The notes under the pieces were generated by a model. The model was not told the DNA's origin. It saw only the letters and a program-made list of their open reading frames with translations, and searched no databases. From contig NZ_JABBGC010000001.1 of NCBI RefSeq assembly GCF_012927205.1, positions 3,472,810 through 3,536,809 on the forward strand: a stretch of DNA of 64,000 nt. The letters are read 5' to 3'. This document shows, piece after piece, positions 16,425 to 24,650 of the stretch (positions are counted from its first letter, which is position 1; each line of letters opens with the position of its first letter). Position numbers and translations under genes: made by a program. Origin of the DNA: Chitinophaga fulva. Its GTDB lineage: Bacteria > Bacteroidota > Bacteroidia > Chitinophagales > Chitinophagaceae.

Positions 16425-16709
16425 ACATTTTACAGCAATTAATGGAAAATAGATTCAGCAATACGCCCAGGTTGCCAAGTTACTTAGTTCTTGAATAACA
16501 TTAACTTTTTTTTATGGGTTCGTTTAACGAATTGACTTTACATGGATTAACTGAAGATATAAAAAAGTAGTTTAATGTAAATGGATTAGAATTCTCTAAT
16601 GCTTGTACTCTTCGGCTTGTTATTTGCTATTTTCGTGCATCCTCCATTGTACCTCTGCCATTTTTTATATATTTTATTTGTTAGATTAGTTTTATTTAAA
16701 ATCTATTGT

Positions 16710-17573
16710 ATGAGGATAGAACACTTAGCCTTGCCTGTGGCACTTATCACCATTATGGCCTCCTGCTCCGCTCCCAGGAAACTGAGAGAGTCTGAAGCAA
16801 GGTATGCGCGACTGGATAGTATGTACAGGGCTACTGAGAACCAGCGAAAAAAATGTGAAGAAGAAGCCGCAAGGGCAGCAGCTGCCTACAAAGACAAGAT
16901 GGATAACCTGCAGGAACAACAGACCCAGCTGAAAACCAACAACTCACAGATGCTGGACCACCTGAAAGAGCTGTCTGTTATATCCAATTCCCAGGCGGAA
17001 AGCATTAAGAAGTCACTGGACAACATCGGTGCGAAAGATGCCTACATCAAAGACCTGCAATCTGCTATTGCACGTAAAGACTCCCTGAACATGCAACTGG
17101 TGATGAACCTGAAAGGAGCCGTTGGCAATATGGATGACAAGGACATCAACATCAAAGTAGAAAAAGGAGTAGTGTATATCGACATTTCCGATAAACTGCT
17201 GTTTAAGAGCGGTAGCTATGATGTGACCGAACGCGCTAAAGAAGTATTGGGCAAAGTAGCCAAAGTGCTCATCAATCAGCCTGATATCGAGTTTATGGTG
17301 GAAGGTCATACCGACAACGTACCTTACCGTCCGAACGTACTGCTTGACAACTGGGACCTGAGCGTGAAGAGAGCTACTTCTGTAGTACGTATTCTGCAGA
17401 ACCAGTACCAGATACCGGCAGCACGTATGACAGCAGCCGGCCGCAGCGAATTCCAACCGGTAGCCTCCAACGATACACCGGAAGGACGCGGCGCTAACCG
17501 CAGAACACGAATCGTGATCCTGCCGCAACTGGACCAGTTCTTCAAATTACTGGAAAAACCAGCCGGCAACTAA
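16710..17573 (+). CDS. OmpA family lipoprotein with coiled coil
   Basis: 287 aa from the ATG at 16710; the frame is open upstream, but the lipoprotein signal starts here. The lipobox is IMASC near residue 19, giving an outer-membrane lipid anchor. A predicted coiled coil spans residues about 25-125 (RKLRESEARYARLDSMYR onward). The C-terminal OmpA domain binds peptidoglycan: DISDKLLFKSGSYDVTERAK, VEGHTDNVPY, NWDLSVKRATSVVRIL and GRGANRRTRIVI, containing the conserved Asp and Arg. It tethers the outer membrane to the wall. A 285-bp gap upstream from lacI holds only A/T-rich sequence with a possible TATTTTCG -7 element near 16628. Confidence 0.9.
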   Translation: MRIEHLALPVALITIMASCSAPRKLRESEARYARLDSMYRATENQRKKCEEEAARAAAAYKDKMDNLQEQQTQLKTNNSQMLDHLKELSVISNSQAESIKKSLDNIGAKDAYIKDLQSAIARKDSLNMQLVMNLKGAVGNMDDKDINIKVEKGVVYIDISDKLLFKSGSYDVTERAKEVLGKVAKVLINQPDIEFMVEGHTDNVPYRPNVLLDNWDLSVKRATSVVRILQNQYQIPAARMTAAGRSEFQPVASNDTPEGRGANRRTRIVILPQLDQFFKLLEKPAGN

Positions 17574-17586
17574 TCATATCCTGTTA

Positions 17587-17638
17587 CAATAAAAAAAGAA
17601 GGTCTGCATGCTGTTATGCAGACCTTCTTTTTTTATTG
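17587..17638 (+). terminator. Intrinsic terminator after the OmpA gene
   Basis: A 23-bp perfect stem (17587-17609 with 17616-17638), a 6-nt loop, and A- and T-tracts. It ends 29 bp before the start of the next gene on the same strand. Confidence 0.9.
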
Positions 17639-17666
17639 TACCTTCCAGCCTTTACGTTTTTATATC

Positions 17667-18569
17667 ATGCGAGAACCTTTATTCTGTGATCCGGCGACCG
17701 GCGTTTGTGAGATTCCCGGCGCCGCAGCAGCAGCCGGCGGAGAGCATACGACCTTGCCAACTGACAAGCCGCTGCAGCTCATTTATTTTACTGACCCTAT
17801 CTGTTCCACCTGTTGGGGCATTGAACCGCAATGGCGCCGCTTAAAGCTGGAATACGGCCATTTGCTCGATATCCGTTATCATATGGGAGGGCTGCTGCCT
17901 TCCTGGGATGTGTACAATTCCGGTGGTATCAGCGGTCCTTCTGATGTGGCCCATCACTGGGAAGAAGTGAGTGGTCATTACCAGATGCCGATAGATGGCA
18001 ACGTATGGCTGGAAGATCCTTTACCGTCTTCTTATCCGCCTTCTATATGGTTTAAAGCAGCGCAACTGCAGGATGAACATAAAAGCGTGATTTTCCTGCG
18101 CCGCCTGCGTGAAATGCTGTTCCTGCAAAAAAAGAATATTTGCCGCCCTGGACCAGTGCTGGCAGCTGCTACCTATGCGCAGCTGGACATTACACAGCTG
18201 CAACGTGATTTTGACAATACCGCTCCTGCGCTGTTTGAGCAGGACCTGCAACTGCGCGCGCAAATGGGCGTACGCGGATTTCCTTCCGTATTTATGATTA
18301 ACACCGGTGGAAATAAAGAGCTGGTATATGGCGCTAAACCTTATTCGGTATTTATCACCACGCTGCATAAACTGTTCCCCGAAGCACAAGCGCGCACGTA
18401 TCTCCGCGGACTGGATACTTTTTCCTATTTCCCGACACTGACCACCAAAGAATATGCGGTGCTGAACGACCTGACGATAGAAACGGCCTATACGCAACTG
18501 GATGCATTTCACCGGCACGGGCACCTACAGGTGACCATCGCCGGCGGTGGAGCATTGTGGACGCATTGA
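17667..18569 (+). CDS. DsbA-like thioredoxin-fold protein, SpxH/YjbH-type
   Basis: 300 aa from the ATG at 17667; upstream codons fall inside the terminator, so they are unlikely to be translated. There is no signal peptide, so it is probably cytoplasmic. The redox-like motif is DPICSTCWGIEPQW (CxxC), followed by RYHMGGLLPSW and a cis-Pro loop GVRGFPSVF. This arrangement is that of the ClpXP adaptor SpxH and related FrnE-like proteins; in Bacillus SpxH brings Spx to ClpXP. Whether it acts as adaptor or oxidoreductase here is unknown. The C-terminal 80 residues (EAQARTYLRGLDTFSYFPTL) are extra relative to DsbA. Confidence 0.82.
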   Translation: MREPLFCDPATGVCEIPGAAAAAGGEHTTLPTDKPLQLIYFTDPICSTCWGIEPQWRRLKLEYGHLLDIRYHMGGLLPSWDVYNSGGISGPSDVAHHWEEVSGHYQMPIDGNVWLEDPLPSSYPPSIWFKAAQLQDEHKSVIFLRRLREMLFLQKKNICRPGPVLAAATYAQLDITQLQRDFDNTAPALFEQDLQLRAQMGVRGFPSVFMINTGGNKELVYGAKPYSVFITTLHKLFPEAQARTYLRGLDTFSYFPTLTTKEYAVLNDLTIETAYTQLDAFHRHGHLQVTIAGGGALWTH

Positions 18570-18573
18570 TATA

Positions 18574-21276
18574 TCAGGGCATTTTGGGAATTGGTGGTTT
18601 GGTGCCTTTACGGCCATATGCATAGGTGAGACTAAACATAAAATACTGGGCGAGGTTGGTGGTTTCCAGCCTTTCCCGGTAAGTAGAACCGTAGTAAGCT
18701 ACCACACTTTTATTTTGCCGCAGCAGGTCGAATGCATAGAACTTGGCAGACAATGATCTGTTGGGGAGGAATGTTTTGCCGAACCATCCATTGAGCAGTG
18801 TAAAGTGTGTGGCGGCATCCGTATTGTTGGTGTACTGAATGTTGGAGCCAACATTAAAGTCCAGTGGCAGCCAGGCGCTTACATTGAGCGCAAGGGTATA
18901 CTGAACAAAATCGGTGTAATGATCATTTTGCAGCGAAAGCATATTGCCCCTGTAATCTATGCCGATCCTCGTTGTGAACTCCATCCTTTTTCTCCAGTTG
19001 AAGGAAGCCGCCAGGAGCTGGAGCAGCGAGTATCTTTTTACAATGTTATCGAGGTGATTGATTTGTGAAATAGTTCTGTTGTATTCAAATGCGTTGCTGT
19101 AATTGACCGTAATACCGGGATTCTTGATCTTGAAGCCCAGCATGGTGTTGTCGTTAATGCCCCAGTTGCCGGACACGTTAATCGGCATGCTCACCTGTCT
19201 GCCGAGGGTATCCGTGAATACAGCCGTGGAAAATGAATGTTGGATGTATCTTCCTTCGAGGCTGTGCGCAAAGGCCATGCCTTTAATACTGTTGGAAAAA
19301 TAACTGAACGAAAGGGAATTGGCGAAGGCATTGATCAGCCCCGGGTTGCCCAGCTGTATATACAACGGATTACTGTTGTTGTTGATAGGCCATAACAATT
19401 GGGCATCCAGCGGGAGCGTGATCCCGTTGAGTGTAATATTGATGGTTTTAAAAGGATCTATTTTGATGATGGCGCTGAGCGCGCGGTCCACATAGGTGGT
19501 GTGCCGCACGGCTTTATTGCGTGTGGTGTAGTTGTCGCTGGTGAGCGTACTGAGTGAAAGCCCGGCAGAACCGATGAGCATCAATTTTCCCCTGTTATAA
19601 GTCAGGGACGGTTTCGCAGTATGATTGATGATCCTGCTGTCAAACCGGTACGTCAATGAGTCATTCGGTATATAGTCGTGTTTCAGTATATTGAAATCGT
19701 AGGTGTTTTGCCGGTTCTTGGTGATGGCGTTCTGAATTGAATAGTAGAGTGCCAGTGACCAGTATTTTCCGATTGGCTCGCTGTATGTTGCGGATATGGA
19801 GCCACTGTACACCTCGTTTTTCGGTGATACATGCTGATTGATGGTATCTGCACTGTACAACGGGCGGAAAACATTGTTCTGGCTGATGTTGAACTGATAA
19901 CTGTATTGCCAGGTTTTTCTCAGTGATGTTTGCAGAGATAGTATCCTTCCTGATTTACCGAATTTATGGGAATAGCTGGTAGTAACGTCCAGCGTTTTAT
20001 TGACAGCGCTGTCGTTGTTGTTGAGCATGCCGGTGTTGAGCGTGTCCATACGGCTGGTGGTGGTGTTGTACAGGCGGTTGTTATGTACTTCTTTACTCTC
20101 CCTCTCCACCATTGCTGCCACAATAATTTTATTATTGATATTGGGCTGCATATCCATAAAGAGAATGCCGCCGTTTCGTTTGCTGATCTGGTGTTTTTGG
20201 GTATTGGTATGGTAGAATGTACTGCTGTCAGCAAAGATGTTTTCCCGCTCCTGTAGTTCACTGCTGGTCATATCCTGTTCCTGGTGTCTCAGGTTTACAC
20301 TGAGCTTGATTTTCTTCCTGATTTCCATGGTGGAATAGGTGCCGACATTGAATATTTTATTGGTCCCCTGCTGACTGTTGCCCATGAAGCTGCCCTGATA
20401 GTTGGTACTGGCATCGCTTTGGGTGTTGTTATTATTGGCGAGTATGTCGCCCAGCATCGTGAATTTTTTTCGGAACATATTGAAGGTAGTGCCGGCGTTG
20501 TATCGGTCCTCTGTGCCGCATCCTCCGGTAACGGTGCCACGGACACCCTTTTTCATGGCATCTTTCACGACGATGTTGAGCACTTTTTCATTTTTACCGG
20601 GTTCGGTGATACCGGAAATATTTTTCTTGTCGGAGATCTGAATTTTTTCAGCGAGATCGGCTTTCAGTATTTCCATGACCCGTTTAACATTGCCCATGTT
20701 CTGTAGCAGCGAGCGTCCATCAATAAACAGTTCTTTGATGGGGGAGCCCAGGTAATAAAGGTTACCGTTGTCGTCCATAGTGAGCCCGGGTATTTTTTCG
20801 ATGAGTTCATGCATGTTGGCATTGGGCAGGGTAGGCAGTTCGCCTGCGTTAAACTCGATGGTATCCTTTCGGATAGACATGAGTGGCCGGTCTGCTTTTA
20901 CTTCCACTCTGCTGAGGCTGATGCTGGGTGACAGCTGTATATAGTTGAAAGTAACTGTTTTTACTCTGGGATTGACTTCCACGGGAATCATTTCAGTGCG
21001 GTTGCCCATAAAGCTGACCAGTAGCCGGTAGAAGCCGATCTGTACATTTTCAATCGTAAAATTACCATGTTCATCGGACTGTGTCTGGGCTTTTATACGT
21101 GCCTTTTCATCGTAGAGCAATACTGCTGCGCCGGGAAGCGTTTTTCTTGTGTCTTTCTGGTAGACGGTCCCTTTGATGGTATGTTGTGCGTACAATGTTG
21201 CGGAGGCACAACAACCCAGCAAAAGGAGGACCAGTTGCCGTTTGATTTGGTTGAATCCAGTTGTAGTGGCCTGCAT
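18574..21276 (-). CDS. Outer-membrane beta-barrel protein with carboxypeptidase-like domain
   Basis: About 900 aa from the ATG at 21276; an in-frame ATG at 21342 would add 22 residues. The signal peptide ends at LYAQ. Next comes a CarboxypepD_reg-like domain (IKGTVYQKDTRKTLPGAAVL) and a TonB-plug-like region (MHELIEKIPGLTMDDNGNLY). The rest is a long series of beta strands typical of the Bacteroidota outer-membrane beta-barrel family related to TonB receptors. It ends in a Pro-rich tail rather than a terminal aromatic residue. No SusD partner is adjacent, so a specific glycan role is not indicated. It converges on the SpxH-like gene with only 4 bp between stops. Confidence 0.85.
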   Translation of the reverse strand: MQATTTGFNQIKRQLVLLLLGCCASATLYAQHTIKGTVYQKDTRKTLPGAAVLLYDEKARIKAQTQSDEHGNFTIENVQIGFYRLLVSFMGNRTEMIPVEVNPRVKTVTFNYIQLSPSISLSRVEVKADRPLMSIRKDTIEFNAGELPTLPNANMHELIEKIPGLTMDDNGNLYYLGSPIKELFIDGRSLLQNMGNVKRVMEILKADLAEKIQISDKKNISGITEPGKNEKVLNIVVKDAMKKGVRGTVTGGCGTEDRYNAGTTFNMFRKKFTMLGDILANNNNTQSDASTNYQGSFMGNSQQGTNKIFNVGTYSTMEIRKKIKLSVNLRHQEQDMTSSELQERENIFADSSTFYHTNTQKHQISKRNGGILFMDMQPNINNKIIVAAMVERESKEVHNNRLYNTTTSRMDTLNTGMLNNNDSAVNKTLDVTTSYSHKFGKSGRILSLQTSLRKTWQYSYQFNISQNNVFRPLYSADTINQHVSPKNEVYSGSISATYSEPIGKYWSLALYYSIQNAITKNRQNTYDFNILKHDYIPNDSLTYRFDSRIINHTAKPSLTYNRGKLMLIGSAGLSLSTLTSDNYTTRNKAVRHTTYVDRALSAIIKIDPFKTINITLNGITLPLDAQLLWPINNNSNPLYIQLGNPGLINAFANSLSFSYFSNSIKGMAFAHSLEGRYIQHSFSTAVFTDTLGRQVSMPINVSGNWGINDNTMLGFKIKNPGITVNYSNAFEYNRTISQINHLDNIVKRYSLLQLLAASFNWRKRMEFTTRIGIDYRGNMLSLQNDHYTDFVQYTLALNVSAWLPLDFNVGSNIQYTNNTDAATHFTLLNGWFGKTFLPNRSLSAKFYAFDLLRQNKSVVAYYGSTYRERLETTNLAQYFMFSLTYAYGRKGTKPPIPKMP

Positions 21277-21499
21277 TAGTTTTTCCTGTGCATGAGGGTA
21301 TGAATATATTAGCGGGTTCTTCGAATTGTTTTGGTTATTCACCGCACGTGCCGACGGTATGATTCATTGGTGATTCGGGTCTAAGTTCGCACTTGTGGAG
21401 GGGATTGCGGAAATTCAATTTCGTAAACAGTTGTTAAGCGATTGTTATCGACCAACGATTAACAAAGTGAAATTTTAGAGTTTACAAGGCGTTGTGCTG

Positions 21500-21507
21500 T
21501 AAATTTG
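21500..21507 (+). promoter_or_regulatory. -7 promoter element for the DUF2867 gene
   Basis: TAAATTTG matches TAnnTTTG, 40 bp ahead of the ATG at 21548. Confidence 0.6.
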
Positions 21508-21547
21508 CGGGCTGTAGCAAAGCAAAGGTGATAAAATATTTTAAAAA

Positions 21548-21982
21548 ATGATAAAATATTTTGAAGACAAAAGAACGGAGAAAATAACAGACAGGAAAAC
21601 TACGCTGGAGCGGATATGGGCCATAGGAGGACAACGCGGGTGGTATTACGGCAACTGGATGTGGCAGTTGCGTGGTTATATGGACGAACTGGCGGGAGGC
21701 CCGGGCTTAAGGCGGGGCCGCAGGCATCCGTCCGATTTACAGGTGGGGGATTACCTGGATGTGTGGCGTGTACACATAGCAGACCGCAAAGCGGGCCGGT
21801 TATTATTATATGCGGAAATGAAGGTGCCGGGTGAAGCCTGGCTGGAGTTTAGGATAGTTGATGGCTATTTGGTGCAGACGGCCTCTTTCAACGCGAAAGG
21901 TTTAGCAGGAAAATTGTATTGGTATAGTATGTTGCCCTTTCACGGGTTTATATTTCCGGGAATGATCCGTAAACTCATTTAA
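21548..21982 (+). CDS. DUF2867 domain protein
   Basis: 144 aa. The signature of this family is clear: ERIWAIGGQRGWYYGNWMW, then DLQVGDYLDVWRVHIADR, LLLYAEMKVPGEAWLEFRIV, and the C-terminal GKLYWYSMLPFHGFIFPGM. In many organisms this domain is the C-terminal part of an NAD(P)-binding SDR protein; here it stands alone at full domain length. Its function is unknown, possibly a START-like ligand-binding fold. It precedes the DinB gene by 11 bp, so the two form a small operon. Confidence 0.88.
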   Translation: MIKYFEDKRTEKITDRKTTLERIWAIGGQRGWYYGNWMWQLRGYMDELAGGPGLRRGRRHPSDLQVGDYLDVWRVHIADRKAGRLLLYAEMKVPGEAWLEFRIVDGYLVQTASFNAKGLAGKLYWYSMLPFHGFIFPGMIRKLI

Positions 21983-21993
21983 ACTGTGTTGCC

Positions 21994-22470
21994 ATGGAGA
22001 TCAAAAAGGAGATCATTAAGACACTGAAAGACCTGTTATTGAAAGCCCACGCACATGTAAGTTTCGCTGAGGCGGTTAAGGGCCTGCCGGCAGCACTGAG
22101 GGGTGTAGTGCCCGATCAGCTGCCTTACAGCATCTGGCAGCTGGTAGAACACATCCGGATAACGCAGGCCGATATTCTCGAATTCAGCCGCGATGCCGAT
22201 TACAAATCACCACGCTGGCCAGAAGGTTACTGGCCCAAAACACCGTTGCCGGCCAATGATCATGTATGGCAGAAGAGCCTTGACCAGATCAAGGCCGACA
22301 CGCATGCTTTTGTGGAATTGCTGGAGGCGCCGGATGCCGATCTGTTCCAGCCCTTCCCCTATGGCGATGGGCAACATCTGTTCCGCGAAGCGGTGCTGAT
22401 AGCAGACCATACCAGTTATCATACCGGTGAGATTATTGCCATACGCCGGTTATTGAACGCCTGGAAGTAA
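21994..22470 (+). CDS. DinB family protein
   Basis: 158 aa, four-helix bundle. The predicted metal ligands of the DinB fold are present: a His in LVEHIRITQADILEF and a His pair in DHTSYHTGEII near the C-terminus. Proteins of this family include thiol S-transferases and metal-dependent enzymes with varied or unknown substrates. It follows the DUF2867 gene and converges on egtD with 3 bp between the stops. No substrate is indicated. Confidence 0.88.
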   Translation: MEIKKEIIKTLKDLLLKAHAHVSFAEAVKGLPAALRGVVPDQLPYSIWQLVEHIRITQADILEFSRDADYKSPRWPEGYWPKTPLPANDHVWQKSLDQIKADTHAFVELLEAPDADLFQPFPYGDGQHLFREAVLIADHTSYHTGEIIAIRRLLNAWK

Positions 22471-22473
22471 CCT

Positions 22474-23466
22474 CTACACTCTTTTCCAGAGGGTGTCCAC
22501 AAACCACTTTTTGTTGTCGAAGAAGCGGGCAACGGGCTGAAATCCTGTTGCCAGTGCCAGTTGATCCGTTTCTTCGAGTGAGTATTTCTGTGATATTTCC
22601 ATGTACAATGGTTCATCGGCTTCAAAGTTGATGCATACATCATCAATTTGCACCTGCTGTTTTTCCAGGCTGATCAAATAACTTTTGCAGGCGCCGGTAC
22701 CTGGATCGTAAGTGGGATAGTGTTCAAATTTTTTGATATCAAAGTTAGCGCCCAGCTCAAGATTGATACGGGTGAGCAGGTTGAAGTTAAACGCGCGGGT
22801 GATGCCGGCGTTATCGTTGTAGGCGCGTAAGATCACCTGGGGATTTTTTTTCAGGTCGAAGCCTGTCAGCAACAGGTCACCGGGCAGCAGATAATCGCTG
22901 AGCTCCACGCAGAAATCATGTGCTGCAGTGCTGTTGAAATTGCCGATGTTGGCGCCCATAAACAGCACAACTTTCTTTTTATGGCTGTAGGTGTTTGCCT
23001 GTTGCAGCATATCGAAGTATTCACCGTTTAGCCCTTTCATCCGCAGATTGGGGAGTGTGACTGGCAGTTGTTGTTCCAGTTGCCCGATCACGTTGGCCGA
23101 AATATCGATGGGGAAATAGGTGAAGTCAGTTCCGTTGGAGAGCAGTTGCCGCAGCAGATGGATGGACTTGGTAGCGTCGCCGGCGCCCAGTTCCACCACG
23201 TCGAAGGTGCTGGCATGTTGTGCCAGGGCAGCCGCTATTTCGGCGGAACGGGAGGTCAGTATTTCCATTTCACAGCCGGTCAGGTAGTACTCTTCGCACT
23301 GCATGATCTGTTGAAACAGCCGGTCACCTTCTGCATCATAAAAATATTTGGAGTCCAGATATTTCTGCGGCGCGCTGAGTCCTTTTACTACTTCCTGATA
23401 AAAAGTGCTGGTCGCCGGTTTTCTTTTGCAGAGGACCGTACGGCCTGGAATTACAGTGGTTTGCAT
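22474..23466 (-). CDS. egtD: L-histidine N-alpha-methyltransferase
   Basis: 330 aa from the ATG at 23466, 23 bp after the egtB stop; an in-frame ATG at 23523 would overlap egtB. EgtD uses three SAM to convert histidine to hercynine, the first step of ergothioneine synthesis. Family features are KYFYDAEGDRLFQQIMQCEE, the SAM site VVELGAGDATKSIHLL, FPIDISANVIGQLE, VVLFMGANIGNF, and the C-terminal EISQKYSLEETDQLA. It is the last gene of the operon. The length agrees with the family (about 320-330 aa). Confidence 0.93.
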   Translation of the reverse strand: MQTTVIPGRTVLCKRKPATSTFYQEVVKGLSAPQKYLDSKYFYDAEGDRLFQQIMQCEEYYLTGCEMEILTSRSAEIAAALAQHASTFDVVELGAGDATKSIHLLRQLLSNGTDFTYFPIDISANVIGQLEQQLPVTLPNLRMKGLNGEYFDMLQQANTYSHKKKVVLFMGANIGNFNSTAAHDFCVELSDYLLPGDLLLTGFDLKKNPQVILRAYNDNAGITRAFNFNLLTRINLELGANFDIKKFEHYPTYDPGTGACKSYLISLEKQQVQIDDVCINFEADEPLYMEISQKYSLEETDQLALATGFQPVARFFDNKKWFVDTLWKRV

Positions 23467-23489
23467 ACGCAGTCTTTTTAGATGAAAGC

Positions 23490-24638
23490 CTATTTTGCCA
23501 GCCTGATACCGGTAAACTGCCATCGCAGGGAGGGATGGAAGAAGTTGCGGTAGGTAATGCGGCTATGATGAGGGGGCGTAACTTCTGAGGCGCCCCTGAG
23601 TACCATCTGGTTTATCATGAATTTGCCGTTGTATTCGCCGATGGCGCCGGGTGCTTTGGTGAAGCCCGGATAGGGGAGATAGGCGCTTTCCGTCCATTCC
23701 CAGCGTGTTCCCCACGACAATTGGGGGGCAGCAGCTTCCCATTCAAATTCTGTGGGCAGGCGCATCTCTTTCCAGGCTGCAAAGGCGGCGGCCTCATAGT
23801 AGCTGATATGGCAGAGGGAAGCATCCGGAAGAAGGGGTTGCAGTCCCTGCCAGTTGTAATGCATCCATTGGCCGTTGATATTGTACCAGTACATCGGCAT
23901 TTCCACCTGGTTCTTCTTTACCCAGTCCCATCCTTCCGCGTGCCAGTAGCGGAAATCGCGATAGCCGCCGGCCTGTATAAAGTCGAGGTATTCCGCATTG
24001 GTGACCAGCGCTTCACGGAGGCTATAGTCACCCAGGTATACCTTATGCCGGTCCAGTTCATTATCAAAGCAGAACCCGTTACCGGAAAACCCGATGTCGT
24101 ATACGCCTGCCTTCATCTCTAACCAAGAACCAGCCGCTTTTGTTGTGGCAGGCGATGTTTTAGCCGGGTTGTAGACCGGGAACAGCGGGTTATGCCCGAG
24201 TATGTATTTGATATCAGTATACAGCAGTTCCTGATGTTGTTCTTCATGATTGAGCCCTAGTGTGATGAGTGCCTGTAGCTCGGGTGTGTGCTCCTTGTCC
24301 AGAAATGTTTCCATGGCATCATCCACATGCCGGCGGTACCGCATGATGTCTTCTACCGCGGGCCGGCTCAGATTGCCGCGGTCCGTGCGGATCACGCGGG
24401 CGCCTACTGATTCGTAGTAACTGTTAAAGACAAAATTGTATTGCGGATCGAACTCCGTATAACCTTTAACGTTAGGTATCAGGATAAAAGTCTCGAAAAA
24501 CCAGGTGGTATGCCCGAGGTGCCACTTGGGCGGACTAACGTCCACTACAGGCTGTACTACATAATCTTCCGTTTTGAGCGGCGCGCAAATATCTTCTGTC
24601 CGGTTACGTACGGTGAAATAATCTTTTTTCAGTTGCAT
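23490..24638 (-). CDS. egtB: Hercynine oxygenase / sulfoxide synthase
   Basis: 382 aa. EgtB is a non-haem iron enzyme that joins hercynine to a thiol, using O2. The N-terminal DinB-like domain supplies iron ligands: KWHLGHTTWFFETF and the HEEQHQE (HxxxHxE) motif in LGLNHEEQHQELLY. The C-terminal formylglycine-enzyme-like domain has AGVYDIGFSGNGFCFDNE, LVTNAEYLDFI, RLPTEFEWEAAA and VLRGASEVTP. No EgtA or EgtC is adjacent, so the thiol may be free cysteine, as in EgtB types known to act without them; this is inference. It lies 12 bp after the transporter gene. Confidence 0.92.
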   Translation of the reverse strand: MQLKKDYFTVRNRTEDICAPLKTEDYVVQPVVDVSPPKWHLGHTTWFFETFILIPNVKGYTEFDPQYNFVFNSYYESVGARVIRTDRGNLSRPAVEDIMRYRRHVDDAMETFLDKEHTPELQALITLGLNHEEQHQELLYTDIKYILGHNPLFPVYNPAKTSPATTKAAGSWLEMKAGVYDIGFSGNGFCFDNELDRHKVYLGDYSLREALVTNAEYLDFIQAGGYRDFRYWHAEGWDWVKKNQVEMPMYWYNINGQWMHYNWQGLQPLLPDASLCHISYYEAAAFAAWKEMRLPTEFEWEAAAPQLSWGTRWEWTESAYLPYPGFTKAPGAIGEYNGKFMINQMVLRGASEVTPPHHSRITYRNFFHPSLRWQFTGIRLAK

Positions 24639-24650
24639 GACTACTGGTGG

